64,000 bases of DNA from Miscanthus floridulus (GCF_019320115.1 NC_089597.1:118364000-118427999), one strand, 5' to 3'. Counted from the stretch's first letter, positions 1 through 10,829 are shown. Program-made: numbers and translations. The notes: a model not told the origin generated them from the sequence alone.

Positions 1-249
1 ATGGAACTTAGTTTAATTATAGTCCAATTTACTTCAACACATGTGGATTGAGATGAATACATGCACATCCAAACAAGACCTTTAATGGACATAAAGCTTC
101 GGAAAAAGTTAGAAGCAGGGATGCAATTGTATCCAGGCACACCCCTCTCCATCGTCTCAAAGCTAACAAACCATGTCGAGTATACAATAGCTTCAATACA
201 CCTCACTCAATTCATTGGTTCCATACCCTCTGACATGCACTACTACAGA

Positions 250-360
250 TATCATTTGTAGGGGCGGTCCCTACAAATCAAATTGTAGGGGCGGCTATAG
301 TACCAGCCACCCCTATAATACCTATTTGTAGAGGCGGTTCAGTCTAGAACCGCCCCTACA
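250..360. repeat. CACTA left sub-terminal repeats
   Basis: Several copies of a TTTGTAGGGGCGGCT-like motif occur head-to-head with their complement (CCGCCCCTACA). This is the same motif family as at the right end of this element (3617-3840) and at the right side of the second CACTA element (51165-51245). Confidence 0.8.
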
Positions 361-736
361 GTATATTTTTCCAACAAAAAAATTCAAATTTGACCAAAAC
401 ATATATAATTCAAATCTAACCACAAGCACAAGAGCACAAGGTGTTGGTCCTAAGGATTTCTACCTAAGTGAATGTTACAAGTATGTATACAAACATAAAT
501 CAGAAAACTAAAATAATTAGGGTGACTAAACACGCCATGAGCTTCGTCTGTGCTCTCCATGAGCTTCGTCGCTTCCTCTTCTTCCTTGATCTGCAAAGAA
601 ACACGCCACATTCAGTCTTACATTCAGTCTCCAGTGGAATCATCTCTAGTGGAGCATGACCTACATTCATATGTTTGATCCATTCAAAAACACTATAAAA
701 CTAGTGACTAGATAGCTCTGTATGGCAATGGCATAC

Positions 737-1641
737 CTAGATGAGACCAGTTACGAGAAGCATGGACGGCATCTCGCGGGTGCAAATTCTTGAAGCCCTT
801 CAACACTGCAAGTGGCCTGGTAGGCTCAGCTTCAACCTCGCCATTTGCTTTTGTTGGGAGGTTCTCATTTCCTCTGTATGGTACTTCCTTGGCGAAGATC
901 AGGGTTACAGCCAAGCATATGACTAGGAACAGTTGTTGAAAGACATAAAATGTGTCTCTATTTGCGGCATGGGGAAAGAAAAATATTGCACAAATGTTTT
1001 GAAGGAATGGTAAAACTTACCACAACCACCAGAAATGCACCTTTCAGGTTTGCACAGGCCTCACAACAGGCATTTGTTTTGAGGAAGGGAAACCACCTGT
1101 ATGTGATGATATCAGTAATAATTCAGAATGCACATTTTTCAGTAAACCAATGTTCATAATAGAAAATCAGATAAAGTTTATGTAGGAGTGGTGGTGGACT
1201 TACTTATGCCAATTGTTTGTGGAACCAGAGGAATAGCCTAGGATGTTTCCCAGAGCCATCCAAGAACAGAAGATTGAGTTAGCTGCACTAGGCCCATGAT
1301 GACCTGTTGAGCAAAGAAAAGTAATTACAAATCAGGTCACAAAGTCCACTTATTGTGTTATGTCACAACAAGTACTAGCATCGGCTAATCAACAAACTGT
1401 TAAATAATCTCTAAAATGAATTAGCGAGAAAGTTATCGCACAAATCAGCCATCGTAGCATGCGCTGGACCCTAACAGTTGGATGGAAAATGTCTCAGATT
1501 TACAATAGTGTGCTTTCCAAACTGCTTAATCTGAATTATTGATAGAAATGCACTCACTTGCACAGTATTGTTGGAAAAGTCAAGGAGCCAAAACCCCAGA
1601 ACATATACAATTGCAGCATGCCAGCGAGGACCATGATACGC
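737..1641 (-). pseudogene. Captured sucrose transporter (SUT1-type) exons inside CACTA
   Basis: Five minus-strand exon segments match the central part of plant sucrose/H+ symporters (major facilitator superfamily): 1641-1558, 1470-1441, 1303-1204, 1096-1021 and 922-737. They read in order and most junctions keep AG/GT splice signals. Recognisable stretches are VLGFWLLDFSNNTVQ, SWMALGNILGYSSGSTNNWH, FLKTNACCEACANLKGAFLV and VTLIFAKEVPYRGNENLP. The 84-bp first segment is exactly 28 codons. Both ends of the transporter are absent. The last segment shifts frame after GFKNL, and the donor after the MADL exon looks damaged, so no functional transporter is encoded. The fragments lie in the same orientation as the element's inferred 5' leader, so a chimeric transcript is possible. 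The family match rests on recalled motifs and was not searched. Confidence 0.85.
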
Positions 1642-3616
1642 CTGCACATGCACCAACCGGCTCCATGGCACTTGGCTGAACAAGGCTATGCCCTATGCAC
1701 TACGACAGACAGCATAAACTTTATCCAAAGTTGCTCGCCGAATAGGCCGTGAAATCCATAATAAAACAAAAGAAAGGCGAAATAAGCAAACTGACCAATA
1801 CAACAACTGATCCATTGGTCCAGGAGACCAGGACACCAGGTCCTATGATGCCTACACATATCACATTCTGTTCAGGCTACAGGATACCTACATGATAATC
1901 AATTTGTCATGTACAATTGAAAAGAAGTTGTTCTACTATATATCCACAAGTACAATATGCTTGGAGCAATTCAACTAGCAGAAGTTGAAAATAAATTCAA
2001 CTCACCATCGAACAAAGCTGGAATAGATGTGCTAGAGGGCAACCAGTATTTGGATCTTCTTTCTTGTATGATCAGGATAAGACTTTCAAAGTCACTACTA
2101 CGTCCGATGTCATCTAGACAAAAAGTAAAAAAAACAGCAAAACCTAGAGAAGTTATTGCTTTACTGTCACTGTTGTCTCTAACCAAGCACCACTTCAGAG
2201 AAAAAGAACTACTCTATGAGTTTGTTGTTCAGTAAGAATTGATCCAAGGATCACAGCTTCTCTATTCAAGTTTGATTCCCTGGGACTACCAAACTATAAG
2301 CTTCTATACTGATAATCACACATCCAACCCTTTTCATTGTAAATTTTACTAAAAACCCAAGTCAAACGAGTAAAAACTAGATGACATGTATTGATTACAT
2401 CATACTGAAACTAGAGACATAAGAGCCCTGCTAGTTTAATTTAGAAAGACTACTGCAGTGGTATCTTGTAATTCCAATTGCCATTATTTTACATAGAAAT
2501 TAGTCATGAATCCTATCTCAATTCCATTGGCAAATAGGTAGGATTCCTCTAGGCAAAACTGTTAATCCAGATTGATGAGGAGAGAGTAATACATACCACT
2601 CCTGCTGTTCCGCTACCACTCCTGCAGTTCCGCTAGGTCTATTCGCGACCTCATCTAGAATTATGCCACCACCAACCTTGCCGTTAGTACCTCTACGGCT
2701 GCCAGCATGGCATCACATCCCAAGCTAGGGTCCTGCTGACAAACCCGCTACGCAAGCACAAGCTCTAGTTATCCGATGCGAGAGTGGGGAGGGATGAGCT
2801 AGCACAGATGCGCATACCTCTGGGTATAGGGGTGCTACACGCATGGTCGATCTAGGGCGGCAGCGACCACTGGGCATGGAGTGCCATGCCACGCGGTCAA
2901 TCTAGGAAGGCGGTGGCAAGCCTCCACCCAGATATGTCATCGGCCAAGGCCTTCACCTGGTCGAGCCACCAACTTGCCAGATCTGGCGTCAGGCAGTGCA
3001 TTCACCAGGCCGAGACAACACCATGCAGATCTACCAAGGGCCATGCCGAGTGTCTGCTCCCCCCGCGCGGGTTGACTGCTCATCGGATTCGGCCTCCGTA
3101 GTCAGGGTTTGGGTGCTCGGTTTCGCGCAGCAGGAAGGGAAATGAAGGGGTCGGCATACCTGGGTGCTTATTGCTGGTGAAGGGCATGATGAAGAACTGG
3201 TCACCATGGCGGCGGCGTGGCATACACGTCGATGGGCGGCCAAACCCTAGGATGGCGTGGCCGCGCCGGTGGCCATCCACCTAGGTCGACGTGCGTTCGG
3301 AGGAGGCCATGGCGTTCGGTGGAGGTGACCTCGCCGGGGGGCGACGACGGTGGTCAACGCTCTCGAGCGCAGTGGCCGGGGGGGGCACCGTCGTGCCACT
3401 AGCGCCTCGCACGGGGAGCCAGCGGTGGGGGGCCGGCCGGGACGACGTGAGAGGGGAGAAGAGGAGGGGAGGGGGGCGCAGCTGTCGCGCCGCGCGCGCC
3501 AGCGGCCATCGCCCTGTCGGCGTCGGGAGAGCGAGGGAGGGAGAAAGCGAAGAAGCCTCTGGAACGACTGAAGCCGAGTATTCATTTGTTGGGCTATTTG
3601 ATGGCTTCCGTGCAAC
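1642..3616 (-). other. CACTA internal region with GC-rich leader; no recognisable gene
   Basis: From about 1650 to 2590 the DNA is ordinary AT-rich sequence without a supported ORF. From about 2600 to 3580 it becomes GC-rich and resembles, in position and composition, the 50715-51140 block next to the sub-terminal repeats of the second CACTA element. I read it as the untranslated leader or first exon of the element's own transcription unit. The open frames in it on both strands look like GC-driven shadows. Other captured fragments may be present that I do not recognise. Confidence 0.4.
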
Positions 3617-3868
3617 ATTTGTAGGGGCGGCTGGTTATTGAGCCGCCCCTATAAATCTCAACACCGGGGGTGGCTGGTGAGTGGGCCGCTCCTACAAATC
3701 CGGCCTATTTGTAGGGGCGGCTCATATCACCAGTCTCCCCTGCTGTTCTATTTGGAGGGGCAGCTGATTTCTGGGCTCTCGAGCACGTCACTGTAGGGGC
3801 GGCTCCATCACCAGCCGCCCCTACAAAAAAATTGCCCCGTTGCTACAAACCGTTTTTTTCACGTAGTG
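3617..3868. repeat. CACTA right sub-terminal repeats and terminal inverted repeat
   Basis: At least six copies of the GTAGGGGCGGCT / AGCCGCCCCTAC motif occur in alternating orientation. They are followed by the terminal sequence that ends ...TTTTTTTCACGTAGTG at 3868. Confidence 0.8.
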
Positions 3869-4914
3869 ATGGAATGACTCATCTGAAATGTTTATGGAAT
3901 GTTTGGTTTGAGGAGCCAACAAATTCTAGATGGGATGATGCATCATGGGTCCATTCCTTAAATTTAGTGCAATGACCCCATTCCTAGTACTAGTACTGAT
4001 CATGAACTTGTGAGGAATGAGATGAAGATGGATCCAGTGGCGGGGGGACAGATAAAAACCAAGGTATGGCGTAGAGTTGACAGAGCTTGATTAATGGCAC
4101 AAACATTAAGAAAAAAACACATGATGCAGCCAGAATAAAGAAGAGTAAAACAAAATTGAGGTAGGGCAACTGCCACACCTAGCCCTACCAATTGCGCCGC
4201 CAGTGGATGGATCAACTCATTCTATTGAACAAATCAAACAAAAAAAATTAGAGAGTGAAATGATGATGGACCACTTTATACTATAAACCAAACACCCAGT
4301 TAGGCTCTATCCAAAAGCAGATCGAAGCAACTTGTATATCATATTAGTTAATTAATCTAAGATGACCCAAAGACGCAAGGCTCGAGCAAGGTGCATCTCT
4401 TAGTTTTTTCCTTTATTATAACTAGGTTTTAGAGCTTCCAATATTTGACCAACTTGTAGGTTTTCGGAAAGAAGTTCCATCACTTTCACGGTCAATTTTG
4501 TACAACACAAAATTTTTATATATGATTTAAAATGCATACACGTGTCTCATGTTTTAGTTTTTATTACGTCAATTCACATGTTTTTCTCGTTGCCTTTTTT
4601 GTGGACCTAAGACGAGTGGAGCCGAAGGAGTCAACAATGAGGGAGATGGTGCAAAGATGGAGAGGTGGGATATATATACGGGAGATAGACAAAGCGTGTG
4701 GTGGCACCCGGCACCCTAGGTAACCTCTAAACAGATATTTGACTGTAGCAACCCACAAACATATTTGTTAGTTAATTATTAAAAGTAAACTAAAATGTTC
4801 TTCAAATCTATGTATTAAGTGGTTATACAAAGTAATTCAATAAGTATAAAGTATGTTGTTTATTTATATTTCTAATTACAAACATGAATCATTGTTAAAT
4901 TAAAATATTGATGG
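3869..4914. other. Gene-poor flank; possible MITE remnant
   Basis: No ORF is supported. GTTTGGTTT at about 3900 and its inverted partner AAACCAAACACC at about 4300 frame roughly 400 bp with partly complementary ends. This resembles a decayed MITE, but no target-site duplication is visible. The rest is AT-rich unique-looking sequence. Confidence 0.3.
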
Positions 4915-4916
4915 TG

Positions 4917-5995
4917 TACTAGAATTCCTCGGGCCCATATTCATATTTATACGAATAAGAATATCCATATTGACGCTAAAACAAATACGAAAATCTGACG
5001 TTGTAGATGTTTAGACATCCAGATATATCCCTAGATCTAACCAATGAGTCAAATGAATATTTATTGAATTGATTAATGAAATGGCTTTCTTTAAATTCAT
5101 GCTAAATTTGAAAAGAGTATTGCGACATCATTATCATTATTGTTATTGGTGTTGTTTTACTAGAATTCCTCATGTCCATATTAAAATTGATATGGATACA
5201 GTCATACAGATATCCATGTTGACACTAAAACAGATATGAATATCAGATCTTTCATATGTTTCGACAGCCGGATCCATCCATAGGCCTAACCCATAAGTCA
5301 AATGAATATTAATTGAATTGGTTAATGAAGTGGCTTCTTTTAGGGATTGATCCGAATGTCGAAACGTCTGAAAAATCTGATATTCGTATATGTTTTAGCA
5401 TCAATATGGATATTTGTATTCGTATCAACTTTAATAGGGACTAGAGAAATTCCAGTAAAACATCAACACCTACAACAATAATGATAAAGATAGTACGATA
5501 CTCCTCTTTTAAAATTTAGCGTGACTCCTGAAGAAGCCACTTCATTAATCAGTTCAACCAATATTCATTTGACTCATGGGTTAGATCTAGATTTTGAACA
5601 TCTAATCCATGAGTCAAATGAGTATTAATTGAATTGATTAATGAAATGGTTTTTTTTCAGGATTCATGATAAATTTTAGAAGATGAGTATTGTGCTATCA
5701 TTATCATTATTGTTGTTGTTAGACTAGAATTCCTCTGCTCCATAATAAAATTAATATAGAACTCCTCTGCTCCATAATAAAATTAATATGAATATGGATA
5801 TCCATACTGAGACTAAAACAAATACGAATATTGGATATGTTTAAACATGGGTTCCATCTCTAGATCTAACCCATGGGTCAAATGAATATTAATTGAAGTG
5901 ATTAATGAAGTGGCTTCTTCATAACTCATGCTAGTTTTTAAAGGGAAGTACCATGCCATCATTATCATTATTGTTCTTGGTGTTTGTGGCTATAG
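4917..5995. repeat. ~240-bp local repeat, tandem copies with one inverted unit
   Basis: A unit of about 240 bp recurs upstream of the protease gene. It contains ACTAGAATTCCTC, then a run of short GATATGGATA-type words, then AACCCATGAGTCAAATGAATAT and TGAAGTGGCTTCTT, then TCATTATCATTATTGTT. Direct copies start near 4917, 5156, 5591 and 5736. The copy at about 5343-5590 is inverted and pairs with the 5156-5342 copy to form a potential long hairpin. One unit has a short internal duplication (ACTCCTCTGCTCCATAATAAAATTAATA twice near 5730-5790). No coding capacity is seen. Confidence 0.75.
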
Positions 5996-6161
5996 AATTG
6001 CTCTACTCCATATCTTCAAAATATATGATAATTATGTTAAAAAAATATATGATAGTTAGTGAGATGCATGCATGATTACAATAATAAATACATAGATTTA
6101 CTTCATAAAAGAAAATCTTATGGATCCTGCTTCTATCCCATATTGCTTGATGGTGGAGTAG

Positions 6162-6170
6162 TATAAAATA
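6162..6170 (+). promoter_or_regulatory. Candidate TATA box of the cysteine protease gene
   Basis: TATAAAATA lies about 180 bp before the chosen start codon in otherwise unremarkable AT-rich DNA, giving a plausible 5' untranslated leader of about 150 bp. Confidence 0.5.
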
Positions 6171-6350
6171 AGAACAGAGGCATATGATGTTGTATGAACA
6201 AGTTAAACCTATAGCTTAATCAATATCTTCCACCAATAGTTCTTGCTGCCTAATCTTTGCACGCTTCCCATAATCAGCATCCAGTTCCGTTGCTAACACT
6301 ACGACATCACTTGAAGCTACAATGGTGGGAGCTGCTGAGGTGGCACGACC

Positions 6351-7427
6351 ATGGCGGCGGCGCTACTCGTCGTGGCCATGGCGCTGTCCGCTGCGCCAGC
6401 GGCAAGCTCCATCGACTACACCGAGCACGACCTGGCGTCGGAGGCGTCCCTGAGGGCACTGTACGAGCGCTGGTGCGCGCACTACGACATGGCGCGCGAC
6501 GTCGGCGAGAAGACCCGGCGGTTCGACCTGTTCAAGGAGAACGCGCGCCGCATCTACGAGCACAACCACCAAGGCAACACGACGTACACGCTGGGCCTCA
6601 ATCGCTTCAGCGACATGACCGACGAGGAGTTCAGCCTCTCCCCGTACGGACGTTGCTTGACTGCCCCTGTGGTCCAGCGCATGTCCGCCGATGGCGAGAA
6701 CGAGGAGCTCCACCAGCAGGAGGACGACGCGTCGTTCAACCTCACGCACGGCGGCGGCGGCGCCACCGCCGCGCTCGGCGCCCCGCCGGCAGTGGACTGG
6801 CGCGGGAGGGCGGTGACGCGCGTGAAGGATCAGGGGCTAGGCTGCGGGAGCTGCTGGGCGTTCTCGGCGGTCGCGGCGGTGGAGGGCATCAACGCCATCC
6901 GGACGAGGAGCCTGGTGCCGCTGTCAGAGCAGCAGCTGGTGGACTGCGACAGGGCGGACCACGGCTGCAACGGCGGCTTGATGACCACGGCGTTCAACTT
7001 CATCGTGAGCAACCGCGGCATCGTGCCGGAGGGCGCGTACCAGTACATGGGCAGGCAGGGCCGGTGCCAGCACGCCACGGCCCCGCCGGTGACCATCGAC
7101 GGGTACCGGAAAGTGCAGCCGTTCGACGCGAACGCGCTCATGTCCGCGGTCGCGGCGCAGCCTGTGGCCGTGGCGATCGAGGCCGACGCGTGGGAGTTCC
7201 GCCACTACCGTGGGGGCGTCTTCAGTGGGAACTGCGGGGGCAGGCTGGGTCACGCGGCGACGGCGGTGGGGTACGGCGCCGACGCCGGCGGCCCGTTCTG
7301 GATCGTCAAGAATTCGTGGGGTCCCGGGTGGGGCGAGGGCGGGTACGTCCGCATCAGCCGCAACGCGCCCGTCAGGCAGGGGGTCTGCGGCATCCTCACA
7401 GAATCGTCGTACCCTGTGAAGCGTTAG
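6351..7427 (+). CDS. Papain-like cysteine protease precursor (C1A family)
   Basis: This 358-residue intronless ORF encodes a secretory or vacuolar preproprotease. Residues 1-20 form a signal peptide (MAAALLVVAMALSAAPAASS). The inhibitor I29 prodomain spans about 33-94 with a perfect ERFNIN pattern (E53, R57, F61, N64, I68, N72) and the segment LGLNRFSDMTDEEF. The mature enzyme begins near PPAVDW (about 145) and holds the oxyanion Q161, catalytic C168 (CGSCWAFS), H301 (LGHAATAVGYG) and N321 (KNSWGPGWGEGGY). Six further cysteines (165, 199, 206, 239, 295, 346) fit the three papain disulfides. There is no C-terminal granulin domain or ER-retention signal. The start at 6351 has a good context (ACCATGG) and immediately precedes the signal peptide. 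The C168 motif has one extra residue (QGLGCGSC instead of the usual QGxCGSC). Two N-glycosylation sequons (NTT, NLT) lie in the propeptide. GC content is high, as is common for grass genes. Exact subfamily is not assigned. Confidence 0.95.
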   Translation: MAAALLVVAMALSAAPAASSIDYTEHDLASEASLRALYERWCAHYDMARDVGEKTRRFDLFKENARRIYEHNHQGNTTYTLGLNRFSDMTDEEFSLSPYGRCLTAPVVQRMSADGENEELHQQEDDASFNLTHGGGGATAALGAPPAVDWRGRAVTRVKDQGLGCGSCWAFSAVAAVEGINAIRTRSLVPLSEQQLVDCDRADHGCNGGLMTTAFNFIVSNRGIVPEGAYQYMGRQGRCQHATAPPVTIDGYRKVQPFDANALMSAVAAQPVAVAIEADAWEFRHYRGGVFSGNCGGRLGHAATAVGYGADAGGPFWIVKNSWGPGWGEGGYVRISRNAPVRQGVCGILTESSYPVKR

Positions 7428-7482
7428 GCAAACTTGCCGATACCCATTTCATTTCAGTAGCTGTTCCGGTTTGTTCGTTGGG

Positions 7483-7488
7483 AATAAA
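7483..7488 (+). terminator. Polyadenylation signal AATAAA of the protease gene
   Basis: AATAAA lies 56 bp after the stop codon in a T-rich stretch, a normal position for a plant near-upstream element. Confidence 0.6.
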
Positions 7489-7922
7489 AAGTTTCGTTAT
7501 CGGATGATACAAGTGACCCGTTCCATAATCTATCTACACCTAAAAAAAACTCTAAAGTAATTATCTACCGGTGATACCAAATCACATCCGACTCCACTTC
7601 AGTTCCCCTTCAACATAGATTAGAGACATGTTAGGATGAGTAGGACTATTAGTTACTCGTTGGGGCAAGCCTAGATTGGGACGGATAGATAGATATATAC
7701 ACGGATCCATATATAGCGTCCAAGTATAACAAGACACGTAAGTGTATACGGCCGGATTACGAGCCTTCGATCGGGCTAATAAGTCCGGCCCTAGCTACCT
7801 ATACGGATGAGTTCCAGATACACCCGTTCGGAAGCCTACGGCGCACTGAGTCCGTGACTCCGTGTGACCGTGTCCGACCATATGCCAGGAATAATCCGCT
7901 TTGCTCTCCCCACACACGTACC
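7489..7922. other. Intergenic DNA, no gene seen
   Basis: This is AT-rich at first. From about 7628 (TGTTAGGATGAG...) it resembles transposon-derived or LTR-like DNA, continuing after the hAT insertion at 8832. I could not place a second boundary or a target duplication, so it is left unassigned. Confidence 0.3.
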
Positions 7923-8823
7923 TATAGATGGCCAACGTGCCGGCCCGGCCCGGCACGGCACGGGCCCGTGAAAGCACGGCCCGATAGGGGTCAGGCCGGC
8001 ACGGCACGCCGGGCCTCCCGGGACGTGCCTCTTAGGGCCACGGGTCTGGCTTTCGGCCCAGGCACGGTCTGTCGGGCCGTTTCTCGTGCCAGGCTGACCC
8101 AAAAAGCACGCCACGGCTAACGGGCCGTGCCAGTCCAAGGCCCACTGAGAGAGGTGTGGAAGGGAAGGCAGGGGCAGCTGCGCGAGCCGCCCGGCGGTGG
8201 CCGACGGCGCGCTCGCACCCGACAGGCCGCAATAGGACGAGGCCGCACAGGGGTTGGGGCGTGGAGGAGGCGCTCGACGCTGCTGCACTCGAAGCCGGCC
8301 GCCGCTGCTTGACGCCGCCATGGAGGAGTTGCAAAAGGTTCGTGACTTCACGAGCGCGACTGCGAGATCCGAGAGGGAGGAGCTAAGAGCGACCGCACGG
8401 GGGACGGAGCAGGGCCATCAGTTCTGGGGCGTGGAGGAGGAGGGCAGCGAGGAGGCGGCGGGGCTGGAGCCATGGCCCGTGGGAGGAGCTGAATGCGGCG
8501 CGGAGGCGGAGGAGTGGAAGCGGCGGTAGCGACTTGCGAGAGGAGAGATAGAGAGGCGAGTGTGAGTGTGGCGCCAGGGGAATGCTTCTAGGGTTAGCCT
8601 GTTAGGACAGGGAGGCCGAGTGGGGAGGCAGGCCGCTAACGGGCATCCTGTTGAATAGCGGGCCGGGCCAGGCCGCCCGACGTGCCTAGGGAGTGGGCCA
8701 GACATGGCCTGCTCCATCGGGCCGGGCTGGCACGGGCCCGCAGGCCACCGGGCTGGGCCGGGTTTGGGCCGGGCCAAAAAAGCGGGCTTCAGGCTGGACC
8801 AACGGGCTGCAGGCTACATGGCA
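7923..8823. mobile_element. GC-rich non-autonomous hAT-type element
   Basis: The 901-bp block is flanked by the 8-bp direct repeat CACGTACC (7915-7922 and 8824-8831), the size made by hAT transposases. Its left end reads TATAGATGGCCAACGTGCC, and its interior near both ends is packed with GGCCCGGCACGGGCCCG-like words in both orientations, as in common grass hAT elements. The right terminus is a poor inverted match (minus strand TGCCATGTAGCCTGC). Open frames inside it run on both strands, reflect high GC, and show no transposase or BED-finger motif. Confidence 0.7.
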
Positions 8824-9080
8824 CACGTACCAGGATCGCCTGGTAGAATATTTAACGGATAGGAAGTCCAGATCTGACTTCGCGATCTCCTTCCCATGAA
8901 GACTCGATCCGACACGAACTCTTTCCGCGTCCGATTTCAACGTCGTTGTGTCAACGCGTGCAAATGAAAAGAAGATTAATGTTCCAAAAATCACGTTAAA
9001 GAATTGTATTTTTTAACACGTTCATACTATTTTTTTAAAAAAATACAACACATGCTTATACTATATCATTGTTATATTTC

Positions 9081-9106
9081 CGTACAACGCACGGGCATGC
9101 ATCTAG
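9081..9106 (+). mobile_element. Possible Helitron 3' terminus
   Basis: CCGT...ACGG (9080-9094) can form a short hairpin, and it is followed about eight bases later by CTAG immediately before T, as at the 3' ends of Helitrons (hairpin then CTRR, inserted between A and T). The word CAACGCACGGGC is widespread at such ends in grass genomes. No 5' TC end or helicase was found, so this is tentative. Confidence 0.3.
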
Positions 9107-9245
9107 TAATAAAAAAATATATTCATAGTAAACAATGATGTATATAGTACCTTATATGAACCTGCATTTATACATCATAACGCTCATACTTAAGTACTAT
9201 ATGATTATTATGTTTTTGTGCAACACACATATATCTATCTAGTAA

Positions 9246-9246
<1 letters not shown>

Positions 9247-9286
<40 letters not shown>
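9247..9286. repeat. (TA)n microsatellite
   Basis: An uninterrupted run of about 20 TA dinucleotides. Confidence 0.95.
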
Positions 9287-9289
<3 letters not shown>

Positions 9290-9383
9290 AACAATGGCGC
9301 ATATAGTATCTTATATGAACCTGCGTTTATACATCATAATTTTATTGATAATGATATCCTCGGGACGTCTGTCATTTTTGAAC

Positions 9384-9548
9384 ATGACGGAGGCGCCTAC
9401 CCTCGCGCCTCGCGTTGCGCACCCCACGTCTTGTGCCTCACGCTAAAAGACGGGACGGACGTGTCTGACCTCGCGTCGCACACCTCATGCCTCATGCTAA
9501 AGGATGAGACGGATGTGCCTACCCTTGCGCCTCGTGTCGCGCACCCAC
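9384..9548. repeat. GC-rich minisatellite, about three units of 55-65 bp
   Basis: Successive units run GACGGA(G/C)G(C/T)G(C/T)CT...CTCGCGCCTCG(C/T)GT(T/C)GCGCAC...CTCATGCTAAA(A/G)GA. The units are diverged from each other. The array stops abruptly where the LTR of element X begins. Confidence 0.65.
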
Positions 9549-10829
9549 TGTAGGATTTCTGGTTAGCCTAGAGGGGGTAAATAGGCCTGTTAAAACAAAA
9601 CTTGTACAATTATCAAATTCGACCCGCGACACTGCCGCTCTGAGCCCACGGCACTGCCGGGCTAGAACAACAGCACTGCCGCACCTGCAGACAACTTCGA
9701 AGCACAACTCAAAAACTATGTATGAAAACTTAGATTGGAGAAATTACTGAGCTTCCTGCAGGTATGAAGATCACAGATCGACAGCTAGAAGTGATAGTAA
9801 TATCACCCACAAGTAGATCGGCCACAAACCCTAGAAATCACCTAAACACAATATGAAATGCAAGTGAAGTAAATCAAACACACGGTGACACGAAGATTTA
9901 TCCCGTAGTTCAGCTCACCACTAAGGCTTGCCTAAGTCCACCTTGTTGAGGTTAGCCACCAAGGCTTAGGGCTTTGCAACCCTTTCTCGTTCTCAAGTCA
10001 AGAGACTTAACTCTTGAGATGAGGGGTGAGTTTACTAGCTTTAAGAGATGGTCACAAACCTTCCGGGGCTGCCACACAAGTTGGCAAGCTCCACGGGTGA
10101 CGCTCTAACCGGCTAGGAGCCAAGTTCCAAGAGTAACAAACACAACTGTCGACTAAAACGTGAACCAAGTGCTCTTTAGTGTTGGGGAATAAGTGGATCT
10201 GCTCTCTAATCAAGTTTGGGATCTTTTTCTCTCAAGGATTGATAGAAAAATCAAAGGGGGAAGCTTGGGAGCTCAAGGTCACCAATAAAGAAGAGAGAGA
10301 GTGAGCACAAGTCTGTTCCTGTCGGTCTGAATGAGCTAGGCATGGAAGAAGACCGTTGTAAGGGAAAGAGAGAGATATAAATACATCCCCTGATCCCAAC
10401 AGGCAGATAAGCCGTGGTAGTACCACGACTTATCTACGGTAGTACCGCTATGCGGCATAGCCGCGCCTCCGGTGCGGCACTGCCGCACCAAGCCAGATAG
10501 CAAGGGATAGAAGGGAGTTAAGCTGGCTGTCATGGCTGACCTTTGAGGATGCTTTTATGTAAGATTAAGCGCTTTGTTGCATATGTTGACTTAAGCATTG
10601 TGTTCCCTTTATAGTATGGCTTTTTCTATACTCAAATTCAAAATATAAAATGAAATAAACCTCCTTTTGAGCTTGATGCCATCATCTTTTGTAATTGGGG
10701 GCTCCTCCGTTATGTACAACATCCTCTCTTATGATTCTCCTGTTTGTCATCTCGATAGATCTCATTAGTTCTCTAATTGCGTGGTCATTATCACAAAAAA
10801 CCCACAATTAGGGATTGATTGCACTTCCA
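9549..10829 (-). repeat. Element X, 3' LTR (minus orientation)
   Basis: On the minus strand the segment starts TGGAAGTGCAATCAATCC and ends ...AAATCCTACA, giving TG...CA ends. A purine-rich tract (minus strand, just above 10829) precedes it. It contains repeated GCGGCACTGCCGCAC-type words that also occur in X's 5' leader (45180, 45455). No matching second LTR remains in the window, so the element is incomplete on its 5' side. Confidence 0.6.

Larger units (their letters stand above)
238..3868 (-). mobile_element. Complete non-autonomous CACTA (En/Spm) transposon carrying gene fragments (Pack-CACTA)
   Basis: The left end begins CACTACTACAGATATC at 238, and the right end read on the minus strand begins CACTACGTGAAAAAAACGG at 3868. 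The 3-bp target-site duplication ATG is present on both sides (235-237 and 3869-3871). Inside both ends lie clustered GTAGGGGCGGCT motifs in both orientations, the sub-terminal repeats that CACTA transposases bind. No transposase ORF is visible in the 3.6 kb, so the element must be moved in trans. A GC-rich leader near the right end and the captured sucrose-transporter exons both read on the minus strand, so the right end is taken as the 5' end. Boundaries are seen directly; orientation is inferred. Confidence 0.88.
8832..9383. other. AT-rich intergenic DNA with a short duplicated block
   Basis: No gene is supported. A block of about 100 bp around TATATAGTACCTTATATGAACCTGC (9135-9180) recurs at 9298-9345, on either side of the TA repeat. 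Two related words ending ...CTAGTAAT (9103 and 9239) precede the two copies, suggesting a small tandem duplication. Confidence 0.45.

Noticed and set aside
3247..3641. Overlapping 116- and 123-residue frames on opposite strands
   Set aside because: Arg/Pro/Gly-rich shadows of the GC-rich CACTA leader, without conserved motifs.
3890..4320. MITE with GTTTGGTTT ends
   Set aside because: The ends are only partly complementary and no target duplication was found, so it is mentioned only as a possible remnant.
6257..7507. 416-residue frame overlapping the protease gene in another frame
   Set aside because: Arg/Gly/His-rich product of GC-rich third positions with no domain. The 6351-7427 frame has the signal peptide, prodomain and catalytic residues.
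7836..8529. Several GC-rich open frames on both strands
   Set aside because: They lie inside the hAT element with its 8-bp TSD and repeat GGCCCGG words. No protein motif.
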